Positions 51,723-60,620 of a stretch of DNA of 64,000 nucleotides are shown piece after piece. The stretch comes from a bacterium (GTDB lineage: Bacteria; Myxococcota_A; Bradymonadia; UBA7976; UBA1532). The notes beneath the pieces were generated by a model. It made no database searches and was not told where the DNA came from. It saw only the letters and a list, made by a program, of their open reading frames with translations. The translations under genes and the position numbers were made by a program. The first letter of the stretch is position 1. Every line of letters begins with the position of its first letter. The stretch lies in contig JAUHXC010000003.1 in the NCBI GenBank assembly GCA_030427205.1, forward strand, positions 333,801-397,800, written 5' to 3'.

Positions 51723-53274
51723 GGCTTGGGCAACCTCAAGATCCATCCGGGTTGGATGCGATCCGGATCGGCGATCGTATCCGGGTTGAGCGCGACGATC
51801 TCCGGGTAGCGATCCGGGTCTCCCAGCGTGCGCTCGGCGATACGGCTGAGGGTGTCTCCGGCGACGACGGTATAGCTGCCGCCGTCGGCCACCGGCGCTG
51901 GCGCCGGGCCGCCGGCGACCAGGGCGTCGATCGTGATCCGATGGGGGAGGTGCCCCAGCCCGGGCAGATCCCGGTCGACCTGGTCCCAGAAGGGCTTGGA
52001 CTGGCTCTTGTCGCTGAGGAACGCCCGATCGGCCCCGTCGAGCTCGCCGCACGCGTCGGTGATGCCCCCGATGTCGCCGACGCCCACCGCCTCGCTGAGT
52101 GCCTGGATCCGCAGGGAGTTGAGCGCGTTGCCGCTGACCGGCGCGTCGAGGTCGTCGACCATCTGCAGGAACTTGGGATCCTTACCCATGTAATAGGCGA
52201 CGTACGCGTAGCTCTGCGTCCAGTCGCCATTGGCCCACCAGTCGCCATTGGCGCGGATCGGGCTGACCAGGTGGCGCAGGATGGCCTCCTGGCGGGCGTT
52301 CTTGAGGGTCGTGGTCACGGTGGCCACGTTCACGTCGTCGGCGGTACCGAAGGCGCCGTCCGGGCCGGGCTCGTTGACCGTGATCGTGATCTGGCTGCCG
52401 ACCGGATCGCCCGCCGACGGCCAACTGTCGGCCCGCGAGCCGGGCGGATTTTCGAGCCAGTAGGCCCGAAACTCGGTCTGGTAGCCGTTGAAGGCCCAGC
52501 CGGGTGCGGTCGCGCCGCTGGGGGGCTGCGCCTCGAACGCCGCGCCGGACTGATGCTGGTCGGCGTCATGCTGCACCTCGTGGATCAAGGTCTCGACGAG
52601 CAGATCTTCGCTCTGCTTGAGCGGGTCGATGATGGTCAGCGTCGCCCCGTCGCTGCTGAGCGAGCCGAGCAGCCGCGTCGAGCCGGTCTTGATACCGCTG
52701 TCGTCGTTGACGTCGTCGGCATAGGTGGCGCCGTCGGTCTCGTAGTCCAGCCGCGTATCGAAGTAGCCGGTCTGCCCCGCGCCGATGCTGGGGCGGTCGT
52801 TCGCGTCGTGGATCGGGCTGAGGACGTACACCGCGCACTGCGCGCTGTCCGCCCATTGCGCCGAGTTACGCCACAGGTTCTTGCGGGAGTCGGCGCCCAG
52901 CGCCGGGTCGATCTCCTGGGCGAGACCGGCCTGGATGATCGATTGCATCCGCCGCCGATTGCGGCCGTGGCGGGCGAGCGCGGCGGCCTTGGTCTTCGGA
53001 TCGCCGGGCGCGCCGCCCTGGCCGACCTGCTGGTCCTCGGGGTCGAGTGATCGCCGTGGTCGTGGTCGTGGTCGGGCCGCGTCTGCTCGGGCGAGGTGCG
53101 CGCGCCGTCCGGTGCGGATGGCTCGCCCCCCGCCCGCTGGACCGCCCGGATGTCGTCGGCCTGCCCTGCGCGGCTGCGCGCCGACATCCGGGCCTCCTCC
53201 AGCGGGCCTTCTCCGCTCGCCCCGGCATCGTACTCGGCGTCGTATTGAGTGTCGTAGGCCCGTTGCCCGCTCAT
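51719..53274 (-). pseudogene. HExxH metallopeptidase-like protein with C-terminal LysM, interrupted by a -1 frameshift
   Basis: The ATG at 53272-53274 has an excellent ribosome binding site (GGGAGG). Its frame reads a polar N-terminus rich in Ala/Gln/Glu, then DHDHDHGDH, and then degenerates to Arg/Pro/Ser nonsense. The next frame continues sensibly (LDPEDQQVGQGG, then MQSIIQAGLAQEIDPALGAD), so one base appears missing near 53045-53050. Restored length is 518 residues. It carries LIHEVQHDADQH (HExxH, about residue 232) in a 400-residue domain and ends with a LysM domain (YTVVAGDTLSRIAERTLG). LysM binds peptidoglycan or tail-tip-type glycans, and HExxH is a zinc-peptidase motif; a wall-targeted enzyme or exported toxin is possible. 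A strong promoter lies just upstream. Confidence 0.75.
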
Positions 53275-53309
53275 GTCACCCTCCCGGACGGCCTCACCCG
53301 ACAGATCCC

Positions 53310-53339
53310 AGTCTATGGCAGCGCCCCTTCGGCTCTCAA
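53310..53339 (-). promoter_or_regulatory. Promoter of the HExxH-LysM operon
   Basis: On the minus strand TTGAGA (53339-53334) and TAGACT (53315-53310) are separated by 18 bases, 35 bases before the ATG. Both boxes are good matches for this genome, in which TANNNT -10 boxes recur. Confidence 0.55.
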
Positions 53340-53501
53340 GTGGCAGCAAGAAACGGCCGCCGCATATACCGGGCGACGCGGCGCACCGCGCGCACTCTCT
53401 CGTCGGCTGGGGCAGGCGACTCGAGACGCCGACCCGCAACGGGCGCGGGAACCTGCGCCGTGTGATGCTGACCAAGCGCCGTCACCCCCATCGGAGACGC
53501 C

Positions 53502-55532
53502 ATGCCCAGCACCCTGCTCGCCGTCGGCCTGCTGCTCGCCCCGCCCGTCGGGCCGGTCGAACTCGCCGCCGCGCCGATCGTCGACGCCGACCCGGTCACC
53601 CTCGGCGGCGCGGCCATCGACCCCGGCGACCTCGACCCCGGCGACCCGGCGCAGATCCGCCGCTGGATCAAAGCCCGCGGCCACGCCATCGAGCGTTGCC
53701 TGGGCCGCGACACCGTCGAGATCGCCGTCGTGCACCCGATCATACCGCTGCGGCTGCGCGTCGCGCCCGACGGCGCCGTCGACGCCGCCGCCTGGACCCG
53801 CGACCCATCCACCGAGCGCTGCATCGCCGAGGCCCTGAACCGCTGGCGCTTCGCGGGCCACCCGGGCCCCGGACCCATCGACTGGTCCGGCGAGATCGAC
53901 TTCGGCTTCGGCTGGCCACGGGCCTACGCCCTCGGGCCCTACGCCGTGCGGGTCGAGGCCGCGACCGTGCCGAGCAGCGCGCCCCCGACCGACGCGCCCC
54001 CGCCGATACCCCGCTGGACACCCGAGCCCGACTGGGTGACCCGGCAGCGTGGGGCCACCTCGCCCTTCCGGCCGAGCTGCGTCGACGCGATCGATCCCGA
54101 CGTGACCTCGGCCCGGGCGCGGGTCGTGGTGCAGTGGAAGGCCGGCGCGGTGCAGCGGGTCGCGGTGCACGGGGACCCGGCGCTGACCCGCTGCGCGGTG
54201 GCGACCGCGGGCCACGACCGCGTCGACGACCCCGACGCCGCGCGCATCACCACCCGGGCCATCGAGTTCGTGCGCCTGGCCGACGACGGCCTGCCGCGCG
54301 TCATCCCCGGACGCGCGATCACCTGCTGCGACGGGCACCACCGCATCTTCCACCCACGCATCGCGCGGCGGCAGCGCGCCGTCGAAGCCTGCTACCGCGC
54401 CCGCCTCGCCGCGCGCCCCGACCTGCGCGGCGCGCTCTTCATCGGCCTGCACGCCCGCGACCGCACGCCGCTCTACACCACCCGCCCCACGCCCGGACCC
54501 ATCGACGTCCGCGCGGCGGTGCTCGACGATCGCACCGGCGACCCGCCGCTGGCCGCGTGCGTCGCCGCCGCCCTCGAGTCGATCACGGTGCCGCTGTCGG
54601 AGATGGGCGGCATCGAACCGCGGGCGGGCCTGCGGGTGCAGGTCGAGTACGCCTTCGAAGGGGTCGTCGCCGGCGACGCGAAGCGGGCCGTCCCGCCCCT
54701 GCAGGCGTGGCTGACGACGCAGGGCGCAGACCTCGACCGGGCGGCCTTGCTCGACCGGGCGGACTCGCTCGCGCAGGAGACCCGACTCGCGCAGGAGGCC
54801 CGGGCAACCGGCGCGCAGCCGAGCCCGCACATGGCCGCCGGCCGCGCCGCCGAGGCCGTGGGGCGTTTCCGCTGGGCGCGCGCCTTCTTCGCCGAGGCCC
54901 GCGACGCCGCGCAGGCCGCCGACGACCCGGCCCGCGCCCTCGACGCCCAGCTCGCGCGCGTCGAGCTGATGCGGGTCGACGCCGACGACGCCGATGAAGA
55001 CGCGCTGCTCCACGCGCTGGCCCGCGCGGTCGAGCTCGATACGGCCCGGGTCGCGGCCGGCGGCGCGGCGGACGACCGAGCCGCCGACCGGGTCGATCGA
55101 GCGATCGTATCGGCGGCCGTCGACCACCACCGGGCCATGACGCGGGGCGGCCCCGATGCCGAGGGCTCGGCGCGGCGCGCGGCGCGGGCCTATGGGCTGT
55201 GGCAGCTGCGCTCGGATGACGGCGCCCGGCGCCGACCGCAAGGCACGGTCTTCACCGGCGACGGCCAGATGCTGCTGTATCTGGCCGACTTCGCCGCCAG
55301 CCGCGGCGAGCTGCGGCGCGGCGTGCGCTTGATCGAGCGCTACCTGACGCTGTTTCCCGCGGGCGACCTGCGCCAGACCGCGCTCGACGAGCGGCTGAGC
55401 CTGGCCCGGCTCGTCGCCCGCGCCGACCACGGCTGCGCGCCTGCGGGTGCGCCGGACACATCCGACCGCCCCGCGCGACCCTGCCCCCCGTGGCTCGAGG
55501 CGTGGATCGCCGGGCCGGCCGCCGAGCCCTGA
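53502..55532 (+). CDS. Secreted protein with AgmX/PglI-like Cys domains
   Basis: This 676-residue protein starts at ATG 53502. It has a signal-like N-terminus (MPSTLLAVGLLLAPPVGPVE). Two or three regions have the AgmX/PglI C-terminal (TonB-like) pattern, an IxxxIxxC helix, a beta sheet and a second Cys before WxF. The clearest is RRWIKARGHAIERCLGRD to TERCIAEALNRWRF (about residues 53-115). A second at VEACYRARLAARPDLRGALF to LAACVAAALESI is also good. The C-terminal part is a helical, TPR-like region (about 420-640). AgmX/PglI domains occur in myxobacterial gliding-motility proteins; a role here is inference. Confidence 0.65.
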   Translation: MPSTLLAVGLLLAPPVGPVELAAAPIVDADPVTLGGAAIDPGDLDPGDPAQIRRWIKARGHAIERCLGRDTVEIAVVHPIIPLRLRVAPDGAVDAAAWTRDPSTERCIAEALNRWRFAGHPGPGPIDWSGEIDFGFGWPRAYALGPYAVRVEAATVPSSAPPTDAPPPIPRWTPEPDWVTRQRGATSPFRPSCVDAIDPDVTSARARVVVQWKAGAVQRVAVHGDPALTRCAVATAGHDRVDDPDAARITTRAIEFVRLADDGLPRVIPGRAITCCDGHHRIFHPRIARRQRAVEACYRARLAARPDLRGALFIGLHARDRTPLYTTRPTPGPIDVRAAVLDDRTGDPPLAACVAAALESITVPLSEMGGIEPRAGLRVQVEYAFEGVVAGDAKRAVPPLQAWLTTQGADLDRAALLDRADSLAQETRLAQEARATGAQPSPHMAAGRAAEAVGRFRWARAFFAEARDAAQAADDPARALDAQLARVELMRVDADDADEDALLHALARAVELDTARVAAGGAADDRAADRVDRAIVSAAVDHHRAMTRGGPDAEGSARRAARAYGLWQLRSDDGARRRPQGTVFTGDGQMLLYLADFAASRGELRRGVRLIERYLTLFPAGDLRQTALDERLSLARLVARADHGCAPAGAPDTSDRPARPCPPWLEAWIAGPAAEP

Positions 55533-55612
55533 CCGGCGCCCGCGCCTCGACGCGCAGCCACCGAGCCGATACCGTAATCCCCCGAGTTCAGCCGAGGGGC
55601 CCCGAGGACGCC

Positions 55613-56089
55613 ATGCCCGACCTGCCCGCATACCACCTCGCCCTGCTGTTGGGCTTCGGCGGCACCTACGTCGACAACCCCGGCCTCACCCTGCGGGTCG
55701 AAGCCGGCGCCGACGCGCCCGGATGGCTCGCGCCGCTGGGTGTCGAGGTCGGCGCGGGCTACCTGCACTACGGCACGCTCGCCGCCTTCGGGATCGGCCG
55801 GATCCCGCTCGGCGACGAAGACCGCGCGGCCGTCGTCTTGGGGCTCGGCTGGGCGATGGACTTCGACACCGCCGGCGACGCGGGCCTGCGGGTCCACCAC
55901 CTGCTGGCGCGGGTCGGGCTCGAGGCCACGCTGACCGACGCGTGGTTCGTGAGCGGAGAGCTCGTCCCGGTGCGCTTCCCGATCGCCGGGGCGCAGGTCC
56001 TGTCCGACGGCACCGCCGCCGACCTGCCGGTCGACGCGACCGACGCCGTCTTCCTCGAAGCGGGGGTCGCCCTTGGCTACCGATTCTAG
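55613..56089 (+). CDS. Small outer-membrane beta-barrel-like protein
   Basis: The protein is 158 residues from ATG 55613 (GAGGA before it). Alternating beta strands with Gly and aromatic residues (LALLLGFGGTYVDNPGL, VEVGAGYLHYGTLAAFGIGR) end in VALGYRF, a C-terminal aromatic beta-signal for barrel assembly. No classic signal peptide is visible from this start, an oddity. If an upstream start is used, a signal would still be missing. The last 17 bases overlap the GDPD gene. Confidence 0.6.
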   Translation: MPDLPAYHLALLLGFGGTYVDNPGLTLRVEAGADAPGWLAPLGVEVGAGYLHYGTLAAFGIGRIPLGDEDRAAVVLGLGWAMDFDTAGDAGLRVHHLLARVGLEATLTDAWFVSGELVPVRFPIAGAQVLSDGTAADLPVDATDAVFLEAGVALGYRF

Positions 56090-56936
56090 CCCCGCCCGCT
56101 CGGCTCTGCTGCTGGCGCTGGCCCTGGCCGCCCTCGCTCTGGCCGCGTGCGCCGACCGCGAAGACCCCCTGGTGATCGCGCACCGCGGCCTGCCCGGCGC
56201 CTTCCCCGACAATACCGTCGCTGGCTTCATGGCGGCGGCGGACGAGGGCGCCGACACCTTCGAGACCGACCTCTGGCTCACCGCCGACGGCGAGGTGGTC
56301 CTGGCCCACGACGGCGGCCTCGGGTGCTTCACCCAAGCGTGCACGGGCGCGATCCACGACCAGCCGGCCGAGACGGTGCGCGCCTGCCTGCTGCCGACCG
56401 CCTCCGACGGCGGGCGCCATACCATCGCCAGCCTCGAAGAGGCGCTGATCGCCACCCGCGGGCGCTATACGGCCCACTTCCTCGAGATCAAGACCCGCGA
56501 CCCCGCCATGCTCGACGCGACGGCCGAGGCGGCGCTGCGCCTCGTCGATCGCCTGGGCACCCCCGACGTCGTCTGGCACACCTTCGACCCGGCCGGCGTC
56601 GTGGCGATCCGAGCGGCCGCCGAGCGGCTCGGCTTGCCGGCGCCGGTCGTCGGCCTGCAGCTCTTCCTCGACACCGGCGTCTCGCTCGAAGCGGGCTGCC
56701 CGCCGGTCTCGGCGCCGGCCACCGAAGCCGACGTCGCGCGCCTCGCGCCGGACTGGGTGCTCTACGGCGGCGCCTTCATCGACCGCCTCGACGTGCTCGC
56801 GGCGCACGGCGCCGGCCGCAAGGTGGCGACCTGGGGCGGCGACTCGCCGCTCTTGATCCGGCGCGCGCTCGATCTGGGAGTCGACGGGGTATTCACCGAT
56901 ACGCCGGGCTACCTCCGGCGGCTGCTCGACGAGTAG
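56073..56936 (+). CDS. Glycerophosphodiester phosphodiesterase lipoprotein
   Basis: The protein is 287 residues from TTG 56073 (overlapping the previous gene). Lipoprotein signal with lipobox LAAC (Cys26). The GDPD TIM-barrel motifs are present: IAHRG (His37), FETDLWLT (Glu64, Asp66) and VVLAHD (His79), the catalytic acid-base set, with EIKTRD later. It hydrolyses glycerophosphodiesters to glycerol-3-phosphate and an alcohol, here at the periplasmic or outer-membrane face. Convergent with the hypothetical at 56940. Confidence 0.9.
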   Translation: MATDSSPARSALLLALALAALALAACADREDPLVIAHRGLPGAFPDNTVAGFMAAADEGADTFETDLWLTADGEVVLAHDGGLGCFTQACTGAIHDQPAETVRACLLPTASDGGRHTIASLEEALIATRGRYTAHFLEIKTRDPAMLDATAEAALRLVDRLGTPDVVWHTFDPAGVVAIRAAAERLGLPAPVVGLQLFLDTGVSLEAGCPPVSAPATEADVARLAPDWVLYGGAFIDRLDVLAAHGAGRKVATWGGDSPLLIRRALDLGVDGVFTDTPGYLRRLLDE

Positions 56937-56939
56937 TCA

Positions 56940-58985
56940 TCAGGGCCGGGCGCGCCCGCCGCGACCCGACCGCCGACCTCTCGCTTTCGCCCGCTCGGCC
57001 TCGCCCAGCTTCAGAATGCTCGGCACGATCGCCTCGAACGCTGCGTCGGGGCTGTCGACCCGGCCCTCGGCCTCGGCCCGGGCGCACGCGACGGCGGTGG
57101 CGATCAGCCGGATGGCTTCTGCCCGGGGCAGCCCCCGCCTCACCTGGGCGAAGACGTTCTTCATCACCGCCTGACCGCTCTCGGCCAGGCAGGTCTCGAC
57201 CCACGCCTGAGTGCGCGCGCGAAACGCCAGCCAGCGGCGCTCCTCGTCTTCGTCCTCGTCTCCCTCCTCATCGCTCTCCACGGCCTCCTCGCGCTCCACG
57301 GCCTCCTCGCCCAGGTACCCCCGCATCACGGCGATCACCCGCCGACCGCTGTCGAGCGCCAGCCACGCGTCCCGGCTCGGCGGCTGCGCCGGATCATAGG
57401 CGACGTCGACCGGTGTGGCCTGCTCGGCGGCGAGTCGATACACGGCCTCCAGGTATCCTTCGGGATCATGGCGCCAGCGGTGCTCGTCCAACATGTCGCC
57501 CGGCCCGCCGAGCGCGAAGATGACAGAGTGTTCGAGCAGGGCCCAGGTCAGCGGCGCGCCTTTCGGGTCGACGTGCATCCCGCGCGCGGCCGACGCCCAC
57601 AGCCCCGCCGCGTCGGGGTCACCGGCCCGTTCGAACCACCACGCCATGTAGCGGGCGCGATCCGCCCAGAGCAGATGGCGACCCGACGCGATGAAGGCGC
57701 CGCGGGCGTGCGGCAGCCAGACCGCCGGTTCGTAGTCTTCCGGCCCGAAGCAGTCCATCTGCTCGAAGTCGTCGCCGTCGAGCAACCACATCTCGAAGGG
57801 CGGCCGGCGCAGGCGCTCGAGCAGCCCGGATACGGTGGCGGCTGCCCCCGGCGCGGGCGGCGGAGACGGGGTATCGCCCGGTCGGCTCAGCCACTCGACG
57901 AGGCGCCCGATGGCCCGGACCGTGCCGCAGGTGTGATCGGCCGGCTGGCCCGCGCGCACGAGGGCCGCGATCTCGACGATACTGGCCTCGGCCCACTCGC
58001 CCTCGGCGGCTTCGGCCTCCGCGCGCGCGCGCCGCTGCGCCAGGGCCTCGTCATCGACCATGCAGTCGATCGCGCCGGTCGCGATCGTGTGGTCGACGCC
58101 CATCGTCAGCATGAAGCCCAGGTGGCCGATGCCCACCGACCGCGCATCGGGGCGGCGCACGATCACCTCGACCCTGAACCCGCCATGCCCGTTGCAGGCC
58201 GTCGCCCAGGCCTCCGCCCGCGGTCGGGGGTGCGTCCCTGCGTCTTCGGCCAGGGCGTCCTCGATCGACCGCCAATGCGCTGCGCGGCCGGCGCTGTCCC
58301 GCGCCCGCGCCGCGCGGACGGCCGACAACGCGAAGCTGTCCGGCGCGTCCGCCAGGGCGGCGAGGACGAGCGGCTCGATGTGCGCGGTCCCGGGCAGCCC
58401 CAAGCACCGGTCGTAGATCAGGCCGGGCGACGTGCCGAGGCGTCGACGCTCCGCCTCGACGCGCTCGAAGACCTCGCGCAGCCGCGCGGGGCCCGAGGCG
58501 ACGAGCAGGTCGCGGATAGGGTCGCGCCCGAAGCGGATGCCCTCCTCAGCGTCCAGCAGGCGCATGCGGATCCAGGCGCGCTCGGCGGCCGCGATCAGCT
58601 CATCTTCGACGACGCCCACGAACTCGACGTAGCGCCTCGCGTCGCCCCGCACCAGCACGTCGAGCGCGGTCGCGCGCGCGCTCGTCTCCGCGCGGGCATC
58701 TCCCATCAGCCGCGTCAGGCGCTTCTCCAGGATGCGCGCATCGGCGCGGTCGGCGATGTCGAACAGCAGCTCGTCGTCCCGCGGGCCGGGCAGCCCCTGG
58801 CTCAGGGCCTCGACGAGCGCGGTCGCCACGAAGCGGGGGTCGATCTCCGCGACCTCCCGCAGCAGCTCTCGCAGCTTCGCCGTCGGCGTCGAGGTGGAGA
58901 ACATCTCCCGAATACGGACTCGGGCGTGGTCCAGGGTATACCGCCGTCGTGTGCGCATGCTCTCCCGCGCCGTCGATGTCGTCAT
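56940..58985 (-). CDS. Hypothetical protein, mostly helical
   Basis: This 681-residue protein starts at ATG 58985. Not recognised. The N-terminal 260 residues look like HEAT-type helical repeats (RIREMFSTSTPTAKLRELLR and on). The middle has several Trp and Cys residues (WLLDGDDFEQMDCFGPEDYE). A short acidic run, ESDEEGDEDEDEE, precedes the Arg-rich C-terminus ending GRRSGRGGRARP, which could bind nucleic acid. No signal or membrane segment. It is 36 bases downstream of another hypothetical on the same strand. Confidence 0.7.
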   Translation of the reverse strand: MTTSTARESMRTRRRYTLDHARVRIREMFSTSTPTAKLRELLREVAEIDPRFVATALVEALSQGLPGPRDDELLFDIADRADARILEKRLTRLMGDARAETSARATALDVLVRGDARRYVEFVGVVEDELIAAAERAWIRMRLLDAEEGIRFGRDPIRDLLVASGPARLREVFERVEAERRRLGTSPGLIYDRCLGLPGTAHIEPLVLAALADAPDSFALSAVRAARARDSAGRAAHWRSIEDALAEDAGTHPRPRAEAWATACNGHGGFRVEVIVRRPDARSVGIGHLGFMLTMGVDHTIATGAIDCMVDDEALAQRRARAEAEAAEGEWAEASIVEIAALVRAGQPADHTCGTVRAIGRLVEWLSRPGDTPSPPPAPGAAATVSGLLERLRRPPFEMWLLDGDDFEQMDCFGPEDYEPAVWLPHARGAFIASGRHLLWADRARYMAWWFERAGDPDAAGLWASAARGMHVDPKGAPLTWALLEHSVIFALGGPGDMLDEHRWRHDPEGYLEAVYRLAAEQATPVDVAYDPAQPPSRDAWLALDSGRRVIAVMRGYLGEEAVEREEAVESDEEGDEDEDEERRWLAFRARTQAWVETCLAESGQAVMKNVFAQVRRGLPRAEAIRLIATAVACARAEAEGRVDSPDAAFEAIVPSILKLGEAERAKARGRRSGRGGRARP

Positions 58986-59021
58986 GACGAATAGGGGTCG
59001 ACCCGGGCGAAGTGTCCGCCG

Positions 59022-59414
59022 TCAGCGCAGGTAGACCCCGCCGACATCCAGCGCCTGCTCCGGGGTGCCGACCCACTCGCCGGTGTCGAAGAAGCACGGC
59101 TCATACTTCATGTCGCTGTACTTGAAGAAGGCGAGGCTCCAGCGCTCCTCGCCGAAGAACCGCATCCGGCAGAGATGAAGCGGGGTGTTGCGGATGCGCT
59201 CGGCCTCATCGGGCGTCATCTCTCGAGGGATGTCCTCGTCGACGAACGCGTCGATGTAGCAGAACTGCCCGCGAAACCGGACAGCGATGCGCCGGTAGAG
59301 GCCCGCGAAGTGCTCGGCCGCGTGGGCCTCGATGCGGGCCTGAGTCGCGATCTTGACCCCGTCGGGGATCTTCTTTCCGCCCGCGTGTGGGTTGAACCCC
59401 CAGAACCGGCTCAT
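59022..59414 (-). CDS. Conserved hypothetical protein (FWGFNPH family)
   Basis: This 130-residue protein has AGAGGAG before the ATG. The start MSRFWGFNPHAGGKKIPDGV and the central VRFRGQFCYIDAFVDED and LCRMRFFGEERWSLAFFKYS are patterns of a widespread family of unknown function, seen in many bacteria and cyanobacteria. Small, soluble, no catalytic motif known. Its strong ribosome binding site and the 96-base gap to the STAND genes suggest it may be transcribed with them. Confidence 0.75.
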   Translation of the reverse strand: MSRFWGFNPHAGGKKIPDGVKIATQARIEAHAAEHFAGLYRRIAVRFRGQFCYIDAFVDEDIPREMTPDEAERIRNTPLHLCRMRFFGEERWSLAFFKYSDMKYEPCFFDTGEWVGTPEQALDVGGVYLR

Positions 59415-59510
59415 CTTCTTCTCCTCTGCCGCAGTGAGCGGCGAAGGTAGCGCCCCCAGGCGTCGGCCGGTGACCCGTAAGCGGGATGGCAGCGCCCCGC
59501 GGCGCCCCGA

Positions 59511-60620
59511 TCAGCCCGGCGGCACCCGGCGGATGCCCGGCGCCTGGACCGCCGTCGAGGCATACCAGCGGTTGAAGCGCTGCACCGGCGCCACCAGCCG
59601 CGCGCTCGCCCCGCCATCGCCGACGAGGCGGGCGACGCCGGCATAGCACAAGAGCTGCACCGGCGCGGTATGGGCCGGCGGCGCCACGCAGCCCGCGGGG
59701 CCCGCGGCCAGCGCCTCGGCGAAGAGCGCGCGGGTCTCGGGACTCCACACCGCCACCCAGTCCTTGAACGCCTTCTCGGCGTGATCCGGCGCGTCGCCGA
59801 TGGCTTCGCCGATGCCATCGCTATGGCATACGCCTCGCCGCTGGATGTGATGGCACAGGCTCTGGATGAGATACGGGTGCCCGCCGGTCTCATCGACGAG
59901 CCATGCGCGCATGGCATCCCGCTGGCTGTCGTCGATGCCATCCAGCAGCGGCGCCATCAACTCGTCGGCGCGCGCCTCGTCGAGCAGGCCCATGCGCCGC
60001 GTCTTGCACACGTTACGCAGCGGCGAGAGGCGGTCGTCGGCGTCGCGATAGACGTACAGCGCGTGATAGCCGGTCACCAGCAGCGTCACCGTCGACTCGG
60101 CCTCGAGCAGCGCCCGCAGCTGCCCCAGCACCACCGTCGGCTGCTCGAAGTCGAGGATGCGCTCGCCCTCGTCGAGGGCCAGCACCAGCGGCAGCGCGCC
60201 GTACTCGGCGTCGATGGCGTCGATCAGCCCTTCGAGCCAGCGGCGGAAGACCTGGAACCGCCCGTCCGCCGGCCACGGCTCGGGCAGCGGCGGCGCGTCG
60301 AGCTTCAGATCGGCGGCCTTCAGCGCCTTGCGCGCCGCCCGCTCGATGGCCCGGCACAAGCCGCTGAACAGCGCGCGGGTATCGCGCCCGCCGGCCTGCA
60401 GCGAGTAGCGGGCGACGATGCACTCGGGCAGCGTCTCGTCGCCCCACAGCGCCTCGCCGAGCCAGTGGGCGGTGACGGTCTTGCCCAGCTTGCGCCCGCC
60501 GACGAGCTGCACCGACTGCCCCGCGCGCAGGTCGGCGGCGACCTCGCGCATCAGCGGGCGGATGACCCGATGATGCCGCCGGGCGATGTGCCGGCCGTCG
60601 TCGTAGGACTTGCCCGTCAC
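59511..60620 (-). CDS. STAND/AAA-like ATPase (AAA_35/ATPase_2 type)
   Basis: The protein is 369 residues from GTG 60620 (GGGGGAGA upstream), overlapping the stop of the larger STAND gene by four bases. It has a P-loop LVGGRKLGKTVTA, Walker B ALPLVLALDEGERIL, and the STAND GxP motif in ETGGHPYLIQSLCHHI. No WD40 or effector domain is obvious; the last 100 residues form a helical plus beta domain (VAVWSPETRALFAEAL). The P-loop block is related to the second AAA block of the neighbouring gene (GLRKLGKTSL). Coupled expression suggests a complex. Confidence 0.82.
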   Translation of the reverse strand: MTGKSYDDGRHIARRHHRVIRPLMREVAADLRAGQSVQLVGGRKLGKTVTAHWLGEALWGDETLPECIVARYSLQAGGRDTRALFSGLCRAIERAARKALKAADLKLDAPPLPEPWPADGRFQVFRRWLEGLIDAIDAEYGALPLVLALDEGERILDFEQPTVVLGQLRALLEAESTVTLLVTGYHALYVYRDADDRLSPLRNVCKTRRMGLLDEARADELMAPLLDGIDDSQRDAMRAWLVDETGGHPYLIQSLCHHIQRRGVCHSDGIGEAIGDAPDHAEKAFKDWVAVWSPETRALFAEALAAGPAGCVAPPAHTAPVQLLCYAGVARLVGDGGASARLVAPVQRFNRWYASTAVQAPGIRRVPPG

